DNA of 64,000 bases from Epiperipatus broadwayi (GCA_028023455.1 JAQFVV010012446.1:1180001-1244000), one strand, 5' to 3'; positions 22,479-33,404 are shown, counted from the stretch's first letter. Program-made: numbers and translations. Notes: generated from the sequence alone by a model not told the origin.

Positions 22479-22535
22479 TAATCTGGACCAACTGATGATT
22501 CCTGGTTTAGCATGAAATATGTATATTTGTGATTA
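22479..22535 (+). ncRNA. Hammerhead-like motif, family B', intact core box
   Basis: Plus strand: UAAUC/GAUUA outer stem I, CCAA/UUUG inner stem with one mismatch, CUGAUGA intact, stem II weak (UUCCUGGUUUAGCAU), GAA retained. Probably active only weakly, if at all. Confidence 0.5.
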
Positions 22536-22652
22536 TTTATCTTTTCAATATATATGTGTTCAAGGGTATCAGTGTTATGAGATAGTGTGGAAAATATAAT
22601 AATAATTTTAAAATAAATTATTTATATTTCTCATATGATAATTTTCAAAATG

Positions 22653-22758
22653 TCACATGACCATCATTTCTTATGCTTACTCATAACTGTTCTGGCATGC
22701 ATTGATTACTCTGGCTTGCACTGAGTGGCACTACTAAATGGAGGGTTTTGCCTGTTTT
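22653..22758. mobile_element. Short family A element
   Basis: 106 bp between AATTTTCAAAATG (22640-22652) and AATTTTTAAAATG (22759-22771), a 13-bp duplication with one mismatch. It retains the TCACATGACC extension and the GGGTTTTGCCTGTTTT end but has lost the hammerhead. Confidence 0.7.
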
Positions 22759-23098
22759 AATTTTTAAAATGGTTATAAAATTTTAACATCATTGTAATAT
22801 TTGCAAATGAGAAATTAAATATGTGGTTCAACAAAATTTACATAACTTAAAATATATTAGCTAATAAAATTTTACCTGGATTACCAGAACTAATATCTCA
22901 TTTCTCTATGATATATTTTAACATATATACCACATCATTTTATCATATCAGAATATAATATTAAATACGCTTAACGTATATAGTGAAATTAAATTCAACG
23001 ATTATATTAATATTTCTTAAGGCTAAGCGCTTTCAGAGCTTTCACTCATATTCATAGCCTTTTAACGTAGTAATTTATGCAAATCTATGCAAGCTTAT

Positions 23099-23626
23099 TT
23101 ATATTGTCCATCTCTTTGAAATGGAAAAGCATGTGTCTCTCCTGTTTATTGCTTTTAAATCTCTTGATATATACCATGCTTCTTTCACCTTCCTTTTGAT
23201 GTCATTTCTTTCAGTTGTAATTATCCTAGCATTTGCAGGTTTGAATTCATGATTAGCCTCTATCTGGTGGTCCACAAATACTGAGCTGCCTTCGTTTGTT
23301 CTTAATACTCTTTTATATAAGTATTTATGCTGAGCCACTCTGTTGTTTATAGTGGCCCGAGTCTCACCATAGTATACTGCACCGCAGTCCGCTTGAGGCC
23401 ATGCCAACCTGTACACAACATGTGGTGTTGATTGTAGGTCAATTTTGTCCTTAGAATTGTTCAAAATCCTGTTGGTGTTTGGAGGGGTTCGAAAACCTAC
23501 TGTAAATTCATTTTGCAATTTTTTGACCAGTTTTCTAGCAATGTTAGGAATATATGGCAGACATATGCGTTGTTTTTTGTCCTTACTAGGTTTGGTTATG
23601 TTTTCATAAAATGTTTTAATTCTTCT
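23099..23626 (-). pseudogene. Penelope-like GIY-YIG endonuclease region, minus arm
   Basis: The minus frame is open to the stop at about 23099. It reads CLPYIPNIARKLVKKL, then KDKIDLQS and VVYRLA...GAVYYGETRA, NNRVAQHK and HQIEANHEF. These are the conserved linker and the two motifs of the GIY-YIG nuclease used by Penelope-like retroelements for target nicking. The canonical zinc-binding CP-x-C is altered to WPQADC in this arm. The residues upstream of ENITKPSK come from the opposite arm read antisense, so a start at 23719 would be meaningless. The domain has no start codon or RT of its own. Confidence 0.8.
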
Positions 23627-24132
23627 GAAAACATAACCAAACCTAGTAAGGACAAAAAACAACGCATATGTCTGCCATATATTCCTAACATTGCTAGAAA
23701 ACTGGTCAAAAAATTGCAAAATGAATTTACAGTAGGTTTTCGAACCCCTTCAAACACCAACAGGATTTTGAACAATTCTAAGGACAAAATTGACCTACAA
23801 TCAACACCACATGTTGTGTACAGATTGGCATGCCCTCAAGCGGACTGTGGTGCAGTATACTATGGTGAGACTCGGGCCACTATAAACAACAGAGTGGCTC
23901 AGCATAAATACTTATATAAAAGAGTATTAAGAACAAACGAAGGCAGCTCAGTATTTGTGGACCCCAGATAGAGGCTAATCATGAATTCGAACCTGCAAAT
24001 GCTAGGATAATTACAACTGAAAGAAATGACATCAAAAGGAAGGTGAAAGAAGCATGGTATATATCAAGAGATTTAAAAGCAATAAACAGGAGAGACACAT
24101 GCTTTTCCATTTCAAAGAGATGGACAATATAA
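23613..24132 (+). pseudogene. Penelope-like GIY-YIG endonuclease region, plus arm, frameshifted
   Basis: Same protein segment as the minus arm, retaining the CPQADC that the other arm lost. A single-base deletion in the GTGGACC(A)CCAGATAG stretch at about 23963 shifts the frame to a stop at 23971. The remaining codons (EANHEF...RDLKAINRRDTCFSISKRW) continue in another frame to about 24132. Differences between arms show that they have mutated independently since insertion. Confidence 0.8.
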
Positions 24133-24431
24133 ATAAGCTTGCATAGATTTGCATAAATTACTACGTTAAAAGGCTATGAATATGAGTGAAAGCTCTGAAA
24201 GTGCTTAGCCTTAAGAAATATTAATATAATCGTTGAATTTAATTTCACTATATACATTAAGCGTATTTAATATTACATTATTATCAATAGTGAAGAAAAA
24301 TCGGAAATTACATATCAGAATATATTTAAAGAGAAATTGTAAAAATTTAGCAAATTCAATATTTCTCTTGCTTTATCCACTGTTTTTTACATTTTATCTT
24401 TTTACATATTAAATATAATTAAACTGACATC

Positions 24432-24780
24432 TGAAAAACAGCCGAGGTTTCTCAAGCATTGATTCCACTTGCTCCCTATGCCTCAGAGAAGAAGAAACTT
24501 CACTACATCTCCTCTTCCATTGCCTTTCCCTTCAACCCTACAGAGACCTTATAGCCTTGATGCCAAAAGACAAAACGCCTACATTATCAACACTTATTGA
24601 CAACATACTATATGGATCCATTCCAGAAATATGTTCGTCAACGTTTATATTATTTTCACTATGGTTCACCCATTGCTGGCTCAGCTTTAATCATGTCCTG
24701 GATCATCCACTTGATTTATATTTAGAAAAAAATTTAAAAAAATTTGGGAGACCACAATTTCCCCCTCCTCTACATCTTTG
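24432..24780 (+). pseudogene. LINE C-terminal zinc-knuckle fragment
   Basis: The plus frame from about 24438 reads SSIDSTCSLCLREEETSLHL then LFHC, a C-x2-C-x9-H-x3-C-type knuckle like that at 15.9 kb. It runs on through ALMPKDKTPTLSTLIDNILY to a stop near 24780. It is the end of a LINE ORF2 with no upstream RT and differs from the 15.3-16.0 kb element. The following 400 bp to about 25190 is less AT-rich and may be its 3' untranslated region. Confidence 0.65.
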
Positions 24781-25361
24781 AAGCCACATGGAAGTTGATT
24801 GTTATGCCTCCCTAAGGTTAATCCCTTTTATATCTAGATAGATACTGCCTATGCTGGAAACAATTAAAAACTGGTTTAAGTGCATCCATTCAGGATTGAT
24901 TATTAATTGCCCCATCCTCAAGCCTATATCTTAAACCCTGGATATGAGGACTGTCACGTCAATTATGAAGGGTCTGATTTACCTATGTAATGCAGTGATT
25001 TTTGCATGGACAAAACTTTGATGTCATCATTATACATTTCGAGTCATACAAGTTTAGTCACCTATCTCCAAGATACCAAACCCTGAGCCCTTCCCATTGC
25101 TCCTATGGATCACATAGTCCTCTTACGTTATGCAATGCAGGATATATCATCATTGAACTTTTTTCTTCTTTGAATACCATTTAACCTCATCATATGAGTT
25201 GTAACCAAATTACAGAATAAAATTTCCTCTATTTTATATAATTTTTTTTTTTTATCAAATTCAGTAATATTTCTCTTACTATGCTGGTACCATCTTAAAT
25301 TTTACTTTTAAATGTGTTAAATTAAATATATATTTAAACTGACATTCAAAAAATTAATACA

Positions 25362-25587
25362 TACAACATGTATACTAAGAAAAGCTTGTTTAATACTTTA
25401 AAATAAAAATGTTAAATATATCTACATAGTAAGCAGAACTTGATTTCGATTAACTAGTAGTCATACTCATAATTATGTATGAGTATGACTACTAGTTAGC
25501 CGAAACCATGCCCAGTATACTATGTTAATATATTTAACATTTTTATTTTAAAGTATTAAACAAGCTTTTTTTAGTATACATGTTGTA
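25362..25587. mobile_element. Hairpin MITE-like element, arms of about 105 bp
   Basis: TACAACATGTATACTAAG at the left is mirrored by TTAGTATACATGTTGTA at the right. The arms continue with few mismatches to a centre at about 25474 (TCATAATTATGTATGA). No coding sequence. Flanking target duplications are ambiguous in AT-rich DNA. Confidence 0.65.
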
Positions 25588-25692
25588 TATATTTATTACA
25601 TTTTTTCAAGATAAATTTAAAAAGATTGGAATTAAAATGAAATTCCAAAAGTTTATTAAATTCATTATTACTGATTTTTTTCTTCCTCTGTA

Positions 25693-25796
25693 TATGTTTG
25701 TTCATCTGCATAACAAAGTGGTTTCACTGACACTGCACATAGCTTTAGATAATAAAAAAGAAAGAAACCACTTTGTTATGCAGATGAATAAACATA
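25693..25796. mobile_element. Small hairpin element
   Basis: A 32-bp left arm (TATGTTTGTTCATCTGCATA...) and its near-perfect complement at 25765-25796 surround a 40-nt centre. A related single arm occurs at 663-705, so this is a dispersed family. Confidence 0.6.
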
Positions 25797-25867
25797 TGTA
25801 AATTTGAATTACGAATTCATTATTATAACTGATTTAAATAGTCATTATTCAAATAAGAAATTAAATA

Positions 25868-26103
25868 ACCATCAAACATCACATGATCACCATTCTTTAT
25901 GTTTACCCAAGCTGTTTTTCACAGAGTCAAATCTATCCAGACAGTAGGCTCCTCGCTGATGAAAACCAAAAGCTAGAAACTAATCTGGAAATATTGCATG
26001 AGTAGGCAGTAGATAGGGATTTTATGCACAAGGCTTTTTGCACTCATTGATTACTTTGGCTTCCACTAAGTGGCGCTACTGTATGGAGAGTTTTGCCTCC
26101 GTG
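25868..26103. mobile_element. Family A element with hammerhead remnant
   Basis: 236 bp flanked by a perfect 13-bp duplication AAGAAATTAAATA (25855-25867 and 26104-26116). It has the left extension (CATCACATGATCACC), one unit half and the GAGAGTTTTGCC end. The hammerhead at about 25946-25994 has core CUGAUGA and GAA but stem I is mismatched (UCCUCG/UGGAAA) and helix III is ACTAAT, so activity is doubtful. Confidence 0.8.
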
Positions 26104-26539
26104 AAGAAATTAAATACATGGTTACAAAGGCAATTTAATTAATTTAAAATATATTTACAAAATCAAATTTAATTTTGCGTTATCAAAAAGTTTACTTTTT
26201 GTTTAAAAAATGCTTCAACTCTGTAATCTTTTAATCAGTGTCCCCCTCTTTTGTTTTTTTTTACAATGCCATTCAAAAACAATTATGATATACATTTTCT
26301 ATGCATTTTTATATTGCAAATTAAAAGTTTATAAAAACAATTAAAGCTATAATTTATATGCTAATAAAACTCGATACAAAAAGGGAAAGACAATCATGCG
26401 AGATTCTTCAAGATTAGTGCAATATTTATTCAGTTATAAAGTCACAAACAAATAAACTTTCACATTTCTATTGTAATATAAGTATGGATAAATGTAATAG
26501 ACAAAGTGTTTATGGGTTATTTCCTGAATTGATGATTTT

Positions 26540-26650
26540 TTTTTCCATATGTCATAGCATCGGCTGGGAGGCAAACCCACAGCCGTCTGCAACCAACTAC
26601 TTGCTTGCAAGGCAGCTGTGATGACCTCTCGGCTAACAATGTTTGACGAA
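26540..26650 (-). mobile_element. tRNA-derived SINE with 15-bp target duplication
   Basis: Minus strand: TAGCCGAGAGG (an A-box match), a tRNA-like body with a long variable region, GTGGGTTTGCCTCCC in the B-box position, then GCTATGACATATGG and poly(A). It is flanked by TGAATTGATGATTTT at 26525-26539 and 26651-26665. Copies occur at about 61440-61540 and 62700-62799. The body looks like a class II (Leu/Ser-type) tRNA but cannot fold fully, so it is a retroposed SINE rather than a working tRNA gene. Confidence 0.8.
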
Positions 26651-26979
26651 TGAATTGATGATTTTAATTAAGTTTTAACCAGTTTCAACTTGAAAATTTT
26701 TTTCTGATCATTGAGATTGTCAAGAAAATCCAAAGAGAAATAAATAAATTTGGAAATATAGTAGGCTTGCTGTTGCAAAGAAAGAACTTAAATATATACA
26801 TGTTACTTTAAGCCTCTGTTGTCAGAATTATTTAAGGATCCCCATTATCTCATAAAGCATATAATTTTTTATATCAGCCAGTTTTGTGTTTTTAATTTGT
26901 TCTTCCATTTCCGGGCTGGTATCTGACCTCATTTTCAGATCTGGATGCTTTTTTATGAAGTATTATAATTTATCTTTCT

Positions 26980-27100
26980 TACTGCATTGCCAAATCCATA
27001 TAACATTAACATCACCTATGTTCGTCAATCCTTTTTTACAACCCATTATTGATGTTTTCAATTGCTACACCAATCTTCTTCAGAGTAACAAACAAAACAA
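26980..27100 (-). repeat. Family E repeat with GAAGATT-CAATTGAAA motif, copy 1
   Basis: On the minus strand CTCTGAAGAAGATTGG..GCAATTGAAA and CATCAATAATGGGTTGTAAA match 29035-29100 (plus). The order CUGAAGA, pairing GAUUG/CAAUU, GAAA is reminiscent of family D but lacks a convincing stem I. It is a dispersed repeat; ribozyme status is unsupported. Confidence 0.4.
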
Positions 27101-27239
27101 ATATATGAAAACAAATATACACGAACATATAATTTTATATAAATTATAACAGGATGGGTAATATAGGATGAACCTGGTGGCAAAACATAACATTTATTTC
27201 AAAATATAATAAGTAATTCAAATAATGATATGAGAGATA

Positions 27240-28160
27240 TTGAAGTAAGGTAATATAAGATTAAAGTATGGAAATGATATTAAAGTAATGTTTAATATCA
27301 AAATATATATTTAAGCAATTTTATAAAAAAAAAGAGCATGAGATAAGTATAATTATAAATTCATCAATCAGGCATTATCAATAAGTAAAAATAAATACAA
27401 GTACTACTCATCATTATGAGTGATTAATAATAAAATGAATCAACAGTCAATCTTGTGACTGGATTTGAAATGGGTCTATTGTAGACCAGGCTAACTATTG
27501 AGCCTTTGCAAGCTGGGGCATTTATTTAAACATTAATTTGGATGCACAAACGAAGTGCTCATCCATTACAATACATAATCGGAAATACCTAATGCTGGGA
27601 CATTAAAACATGTTGATCACCAACAAGGCTCTGGTCACTTAATACCATCTCTGCAGCTAGCTTTACTGTTGCCATCTCTGCTATAGTTACCAACAAACTG
27701 CAGCTAACTCTTACAAAAATATTAGCCAACTCTCTTTTCAAAAACTACTATCCATACTAAAATAATCTTTTTATCCAACCCTTTTATAGACTTCGATTGG
27801 GATGATAAAAACACATTTAATTGAAAACACTGCTTTTTTTCTTATCTTTTCAAAAAGATTACTAATCCTTTCAAAAGCAACTTTGAAATTTTACCAAAGA
27901 TGTGATCTATATGTTTTTATTTACATAGAGGATTTTATACAAGCATTAATTAAAAGATTTCAAAATAATATAAATTTTTACAATTATCAGAAATATGCTT
28001 GTTTTTAAATTCAAAATTAGAATGCAATATTAATTTATTTAGACAAATATCTGCAAAAATTTGTCTGTTTATTTCTATTTTTCCTTTCACATTTATATAT
28101 ATGTGCATACATACAACTATGTGTGCTGTGTGCCATGTAAGCCAGATGGTTACATTATAT
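27240..28160. repeat. Dispersed repeat R1 followed by R2, copy 2
   Basis: 27240-27640 resembles 7680-8170 and 27640-28160 resembles 12830-13500, both in plus orientation. The junction lies around ATCTCTGCAGCTAGCTTTACTG. R1 and R2 are adjacent here but about 4.7 kb apart in the other place, where the intervening DNA includes the family A array insertion. Confidence 0.6.
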
Positions 28161-28640
28161 TCTATCTTATAATTATTATTTATATACCCACATATATCTT
28201 TATATACCTCTCTATATAATTATTACCTTTTTATATATTATACATTTTAATCATTTTTATATTCTATATTTATCAATCAATACTTTCTGTAATCATATAT
28301 ATGTATTATTTTTATTTCATTTAATTTTTATTTTATTTTTTTATTAATTTTTTTAATATTTAACTCTAACATTATATATTCATACTTTATATTTATATTT
28401 TACATTGTTATTATTATTCTTTATATTAGAATTAAATATTTAAAAAATTAATAAGAATAAAATAAATAATATATATATGATTATAGGAAGTACTGGTTGA
28501 TAAATACAAAATTAAAAAAATTAAAATATATAATAAGTAAAAAGATAATTATGTAGAGAAATATATAAAGCTATATGTGGGTATAAAATAATGATAATAA
28601 GATAGAATATATATATAATTTAAAATTATATGTTTATATA
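28160..28640. other. Very AT-rich low-complexity DNA with inverted character
   Basis: Almost pure A/T. ACTTTCTGTAATCATATATATG (28283-28304) is mirrored by CATATATATGATTATAGGAAGT (about 28475-28496), and further out TATAATTATT blocks mirror each other, so it is probably the centre of a fold-back repeat. No gene. Confidence 0.4.
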
Positions 28641-28657
28641 TATATTTGTATTCACAT

Positions 28658-28965
28658 ATTTTACCATTTACAACTTTCTTAAACACTTTATCAATACTAT
28701 TTATTTATATCAAAACTAACAGTTTCGATTGTCCTGCAGTCATCATCAGAGGTACAATATTCAAATATATAATTATTTAATTAATACACTTATACACATA
28801 TTTATATACATTAAATACACAAAATATAACAAAAATAAAATATACCTTTTAACTTGACCATTATAAATAATCATTTTACATTTTATTACTTTACTCTTAA
28901 ATAATCCTATCTATATAAATAAATAGTATTGATAAAGTGTTTAAGAAAGTTGAAAATGGTATGAT
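28658..28965. mobile_element. Family D-like snapback element
   Basis: Left arm TTACCATTTACAACTTTCTT...ATTTATATCA (from 28658) is mirrored by TATAAATAAATAGTATTG...GAAAATGGTA (28911-28965). On the minus strand, 28720-28765 reads CUCUGAUGAUGACUG-(CAGGA)-CAAUC-GAAACUGUU. This keeps CUGAUGA, a four-pair stem II and GAAA, but has no clear stem I. The second arm lacks the motif. Confidence 0.5.
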
Positions 28966-29034
28966 ATGTTAAAGAAGAAATCAATACATAGGAAAAGGAA
29001 GAAGAAGAAAATCCATATATTTGTATTATGTTTA

Positions 29035-29125
29035 TTATAATTCTGAAGAAGATTTCTGGGGCAATTGAAACCATCAATAGTGGGTTGTAAAAAAGCATTG
29101 TAAACAGTAATAAAGAACATATGCT
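29035..29125 (+). repeat. Family E repeat, copy 2
   Basis: TTCTGAAGAAGATTTCTGG followed by GCAATTGAAACCATCAATAG and GGGTTGTAAAAAAG matches the minus-strand copy at 26980-27100. No gene. The 63- and 76-codon minus frames overlapping it are unlikely to be real. Confidence 0.4.
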
Positions 29126-30008
29126 TTCTTAGTATCCTTAGAAATATCTTCATATTTGTACAAATATGCAAGTAAAATTTGATGCTTTATCAGCTATTCA
29201 AATTATTACTCAAGTATCTCTAACATTTGATCAAAACATAACAGTTTCAAGTCCAGTTTTGAATCTGGCAAAGGTTCATTGGCAGAGTTGTTATCAAAGA
29301 TTATTTTAAGCCTAAGCATTTCCTTTGAAACTTGAATGTAGGCTCAGTAGTTCATTGGCATCAATTAAGACTTCACAAGTTTTCCCCATATGTCTTTACA
29401 TCATTACAAAGTTTTGTAGTGAAGAAAGTCTCTAGCAACATTTATGGTATTGTGTCAAAATGCTGATTATCACAAGCTAGGAGTTACAAGTGACCTTATT
29501 TGGGTTCTTGTATTATTGTTTTAACATTTTGGTTGGGTTGCACCTACTATCATTATTCAGTTTTGGTTGGGTACACCTACCATTATTATTCAGTTCTTTC
29601 AAAATTGGGCAACATATATTTGCTATATGACCCTTCACATTTTCATCATTACCACATTCTGATGCTTAAATGTTTTTAATATACAGCTCTAGTGTTTCAT
29701 ATTTGCTTCAAAGTCATTTGCATTAATGCTGATCTCAAAACTTTCAAAATGGCCTGGATCACTTTTAATACATTCACATTTTGATTGTTTTGCAATAATT
29801 CATCACGTTGCTTTTTTTTTTTCAAAGTTTTCATTTATATTACATTGTAATTACACCACCATTTCTTTTGCATTTTCTGAGAGATATCTTCGCTAAAATA
29901 CTATCTAGAGTGCCAAACTCTCCATCCGATAGTGCCACCAAAGTGCAAGCTTTTGTAATGAATGGATGCTGGCAGGTTTGTGCATAAAATCCTTATCTAA
30001 TGCCTACT

Positions 30009-30063
30009 CATCCAACATCCCCAGACTAATTTCTAGCACTTGTGGCTTTCATCAGTGAGGAGC
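30009..30063 (-). ncRNA. Hammerhead-like motif, family A, AGC stem II
   Basis: Minus strand: UCCUCACUGAUGA, then A-AGCCACAAGUGCUA-GAA, ATTAGT, C, UGGGGA. Stem II uses AGC/GCU instead of GGC/GCC, a compensatory exchange, with a slightly enlarged loop. Confidence 0.55.
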
Positions 30064-30358
30064 CTTATTGACTGCATGTGTAAGCATATGAAATGATGAT
30101 CATGTAATGTTTTGATGTTTTATACCTATCCTGCCCATAGGGTAATGGTGACTATGATTTTTGAAAATCCAAAGACACCAAAATGTACAGATTCTGAACT
30201 GAGTTTAGATCTATATGGTAATACAAGTGAATGAGCTTTGATTAGAAACATTATGGTGTTTTCATCTTGAACTCCTAGCTTTATAATTAACCAAATAGGT
30301 AAAACATGGCTGCTGGAGGCTTGCATCAGATCCTAAGATCTAGGTGCAGTGTTCTCAA

Positions 30359-30417
30359 ATCCAAGCCTTCTCACTGATGAAAGCCACAAACTAGAAATTA
30401 ATCTGGATATGTTGGAT
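30359..30417 (+). ncRNA. Hammerhead-like motif, family A, variant stem II
   Basis: AUCCAA/UUGGAU outer stem, CUGAUGA core, then AAGCCACAAACTA-GAA. The palindrome is degraded (ATTAAT) and stem I inner pairs are partly lost, so it is probably inactive. Confidence 0.45.
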
Positions 30418-30911
30418 GAGTAGGCATTAGTTAGGGATTTTATGCACAAATCTTCCTGCATCCATTAATTACAAAGGCTTGCTCATGGTGGCAGCACTAT
30501 TGTATGGAGAATTTGATACTCTTATTGAAGCATGTGTATGTATCTGAAATGGTGATCATGGAATGTTTTGATAGTTACTATCTAGGGTGCTTGTCGCTTT
30601 TTCTGTTTCAGCTTACATTTATTGTTTTGACTATAGCTCTCTTGTTAGTTCTGCTCAGTCTTTTACCCATGTTTGCAGAACCACAGAAACATATAAAATG
30701 CAACAAATGGTATTCATTGTTGCATGGATAAATCTCACTGTATGAACATCTATCATAAAATTCAGAAATCGTTTACTGTCAAAAATAACTGACTTGGCTT
30801 AGATCACTTTTGTGTATTCGGGCTACACATCTAATATGTATTTACTGATTTTAATTATCTAGATTTATGTATGTAAGTCATAAATAATGCTTAGACTATT
30901 TAAATAAAATA

Positions 30912-31242
30912 AACCATCAAACAACACATGATCACCTTATGCTTACACAAGCCGTTTTTCACAGAGGCAAAACTCTCCATAGAGTAGCACTACTCATGGA
31001 TGCAGGAAGGTTTGTGCATAAAATCCCTATCCAGGGCCTACTCACCCAAAACCCGAAACTAGTTTCTAGCTTGTGACTTTCATCAGTGAGGAACCTTGGA
31101 TCTGAGACCAAATGCACAAACTATAAACTAGTCTGGGGATATTGGATGAGTAGGCATTAGATAGGGATTTTATGCTCAAACCTTCTTGCATCCACTCTTG
31201 CTTGCCCTGAGTGACATTATTATATGGAGAGTTTTGCATCTG
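30912..31242. mobile_element. Family A element, snapback form
   Basis: From ATCAAACAACACATGATCACC to GGAGAGTTTTGCATC, with the TCCATA / TATGGAGA arms inverted. A minus-strand hammerhead remnant lies at about 31056-31110 (CUGAUGA, AGUCACAAGCU, GAA, ACTAGT; stem I partly lost), and part of a plus unit follows. A direct repeat TAAATAAAAT at about 30900-30909 and 31245-31254 may be the target duplication. Confidence 0.6.
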
Positions 31243-31259
31243 GGTAAATAAAATGTTAA

Positions 31260-32350
31260 GAAATATATATCTCATCAGAAACATTTGCCACTTGTGAATA
31301 AATATGACTACTCCTACTCCAAGAGAGACAAAAATAAAGACAAATAATAACATTATTATATGTTTTTTGCAATAGTTATATAAATCAATCTTATAAATGT
31401 CCACATATGATACACATGGTCCATTATTTCTGATTATTTAACATTCTACAATCCTCTCTTAACTCTTGCTGAAAGCTTCTCTTTCTGAATACTTCAATAC
31501 TCTATCTTTCGCAATATCTTCCCAATAGAAACAATCAATATTGAACTTCTTTAGAAATATCTTTAAGTTAATCTTTATAATATAAATGGGGATCCACTTC
31601 TTCCATGAAAACATGCTTAACTTCAGCATAAAACTTCCTTTTAGAAAGTTTCATATATCCAATTCAATAAAAATGTAATTTTACAATGACTAATTATAAT
31701 AAACTAAAGATCAGCTTTTCAAGCTAATTCACGTGTGCTTTATGAATCTTAATAATAAATGAATACTTTCACTTCCAACACAAGATAAAGTCTTTGTGAA
31801 AAAATAGAATGAATCTACCTATTCTTTCAACCCAAATGCTTAAGTATGGGCAAATCTTAAGCACTGGAAATGAAAGTGTGAAGATAAACCAATCACTTTA
31901 AATTACTTTTTACTATGTCTGAATGAATGATGCCTGCAAAATTTTCTAGTTTATTATAATTCATAAACATTGCACTATATAAAATAAATGTCTCGGAGAC
32001 TAATTCTGTAGTATCACATCCACCAAGTTGAAGAATATCGACTGGTCTTGTGATCTTGCTGATACATTGTTAAGATTTTATAGAACATTCTTAAAGGAAA
32101 GTTTTGAAATAATTACAGATGTGAATAGCTTCTACTTAAGATATTGTCTCACTATTATAAAAGTGACACCATTAACAAAAAATGGCCTAAAAATGCCCCA
32201 ATTTGCAAAAGTCTCTATTAAGCTATCATGTCTGGTGGAATTTAATTAAAGCAGTAAATATAACTTTAGTATAATTAATGATTTATAAAACAAATTAAGC
32301 GTATGTCAGGCTTGACTGTGAAGGGAAAGATAAAATAAAAAAAAAAGAAT
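31260..32350. other. AT-rich DNA without recognised gene
   Basis: Frames up to 73 codons, none with a recognisable motif. No repeat match found within the window. Confidence 0.4.
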
Positions 32351-32354
32351 TAAT

Positions 32355-32520
32355 AACCACCGCGTTCGTTCTTTTCCCCTTCATTCTTATGGAGAGGCGG
32401 GGGGCGGGAAGGAAAAGAAAGAGGGGGGGAGATGGTATACAAAACACAAAGAAAAGAAGGACGAGCACCCCGTGTAGGGAGGGGGGGAGGCGTATGTGTT
32501 ATGTTTTGTGTGTGTTGTGT
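32355..32520. promoter_or_regulatory. GC-box and polypurine block, possible promoter
   Basis: A local island of G/C in AT-rich DNA: ACCGCGTTCG, GGAGAGGCGGGGGGCGGGAA (Sp1-type GC boxes at about 32390-32410), then GGGGGGGAG and GGGAGGGGGGGAGG runs. The frame from ATG at 32389 is Arg/Gly/Lys-rich only because of this composition, and I do not call it a gene. It could be a promoter, a G-quadruplex-forming tract or simple sequence. Confidence 0.3.
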
Positions 32521-32654
32521 TTTTGTTGTAGGAAGTGCTCTTCTGATCTTCTGCTTAATGTCGTTTTTCTCGATACAGACTATTTTAGGGTGGGAAGGTT
32601 CAAATAAATGTCCAGTCTTCTTGGAGTGTTAGTAATAAAACTAATGATTTCACC

Positions 32655-32892
32655 CCCACCCTCCCCCACTTCCTAATATAATGAACATTAAACTTTGAAA
32701 AGAAATCTTCAAGAGTTGCCACTTGCTATTAAACCCCACCCACCCTCACTTCCTAATATAATGAACATTAAACTTTGAAAAGAAATCTTCAAGAGTTGCC
32801 ACTTGCTATTAAACCCCACCCACCCTCACTTCCTAATATAATGAACATTAAACCTTGAAAAGAAATCTTCAAGAGTTGCCACTTGCTACTAA
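32655..32892. repeat. Minisatellite, three 80-bp units
   Basis: TCCTAATATAATGAACATTA recurs at 32671, 32751 and 32831, exactly 80 bp apart. Units are nearly identical (one C/T change in the third, a truncated end) and linked by a C-rich CCCCACCCACCCTCACT block. High identity suggests recent expansion. Confidence 0.9.
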
Positions 32893-32973
32893 AAAATTAT
32901 CAAGGCTTAACATTTCATTGAATGAGAAAATGATTTCAAATTTTTTTGAAAGAGTAAATTGATTGAAAGGAAA

Positions 32974-33083
32974 TTGCATGTTGTGAGGCCTAATCTGGTG
33001 ACTTTTATTCTTGGAATTTCCAAATATATTGCATGTTGTGAGGCTTAATCTGGTGACTTCTATTCTTGGAATTTCCAAATATA
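32974..33083. repeat. Tandem duplication, 55-bp period
   Basis: GCATGTTGTGAGG starts at 32976 and 33031. Two copies with two differences. The 118-codon minus frame across it repeats the same peptide block and is not supported as a gene. Confidence 0.85.
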
Positions 33084-33224
33084 TCAAAAGAAGTCTAACA
33101 ATATTAAAAATTGTTTTGTGTAATGATAGTTGAGCCCATTTTAGCAATACTTGTATTCCAATATCAGATCCAAAAAGTTCAGAGAAAGCAGTTTTCTTGG
33201 CAAATAAAAGTGTTTTGATAGTCA

Positions 33225-33404
33225 TTGGATTAATTGTTATTGATATTGGGATTCTGTAAATGTTGACTGGTTTTAATGATTATTTATAAACCCATTTAGC
33301 CTTGAATATTATTACACTTATTATTTAGGTAATACTTTGAGTGTAATTTGGAAATTATAAGTGCAGTTTGTAATGTTATAATTGACTATTTATTAGTTTG
33401 CATT
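33225..33404. repeat. Family F repeat, interrupted by the RTE LINE
   Basis: In reverse orientation this resembles 62400-62580 (GGCTAAATGGGTTTGTAAATAA and flanks). A related piece lies at 36770-36870 on the other side of the RTE element. The LINE therefore appears to have landed in an existing family F repeat array. Confidence 0.55.

Larger units (their letters stand above)
22030..22590. mobile_element. Family B' snapback element
   Basis: A minus-oriented unit (about 22060-22440) is followed by an inverted partial unit (22440-22585). Both sides contain CACTTATAGCATATATG or its complement and a hammerhead motif. The unit resembles 39590-39950 and 59530-59900. No target duplication could be set with confidence. 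The right end stops abruptly inside the unit at about 22588. Confidence 0.6.
22958..24310. mobile_element. Penelope-like element in snapback (inverted-repeat) form
   Basis: Arms at 22958-23604 and 23628-24275 are near-perfect inverted repeats around a 23-nt spacer. The right side alone has a further 35 nt (24276-24310). The whole is flanked by a perfect 14-bp duplication CATATCAGAATATA (22944-22957 and 24311-24324). Each arm codes for the C-terminal GIY-YIG region of a Penelope-like polyprotein; the reverse transcriptase is absent. Inverted arms with a one-sided extension of about 34 bp are a known property of Penelope insertions. It is presumably a 5'-truncated, self-templated insertion product. 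Confidence 0.85.
29914..30575. mobile_element. Family A element, inverted plus direct units
   Basis: 662 bp between TACTATCTAGAGTGC (29899-29913) and TACTATCTAGGGTGC (30576-30590), a 15-bp match with one difference, consistent with a 13-14-bp duplication. It carries a minus-oriented half unit and then a plus unit. Hammerhead motifs lie at about 30009-30063 (minus) and 30359-30417 (plus). Confidence 0.75.

Noticed and set aside
23513-23719. Start methionine regions of the two overlapping GIY-YIG frames (MQFFDQFSSN...)
   Set aside because: These residues are the opposite arm of the palindrome read antisense; identical starts on both strands arise from the inverted repeat.
26530-26660. Functional tRNA gene at the SINE copies (also 61434 and 62700)
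   Set aside because: A- and B-boxes are present, but acceptor stems do not pair. The copies end in a shared tail plus poly(A), and two have target duplications, so they are retroposed.
32389-32607. Arg/Lys-rich frame MERRGAGRKRKRGG as a nuclear protein
   Set aside because: Composition comes from a polypurine GC-box tract; a second overlapping frame is equally open, and no splice or homology supports it.
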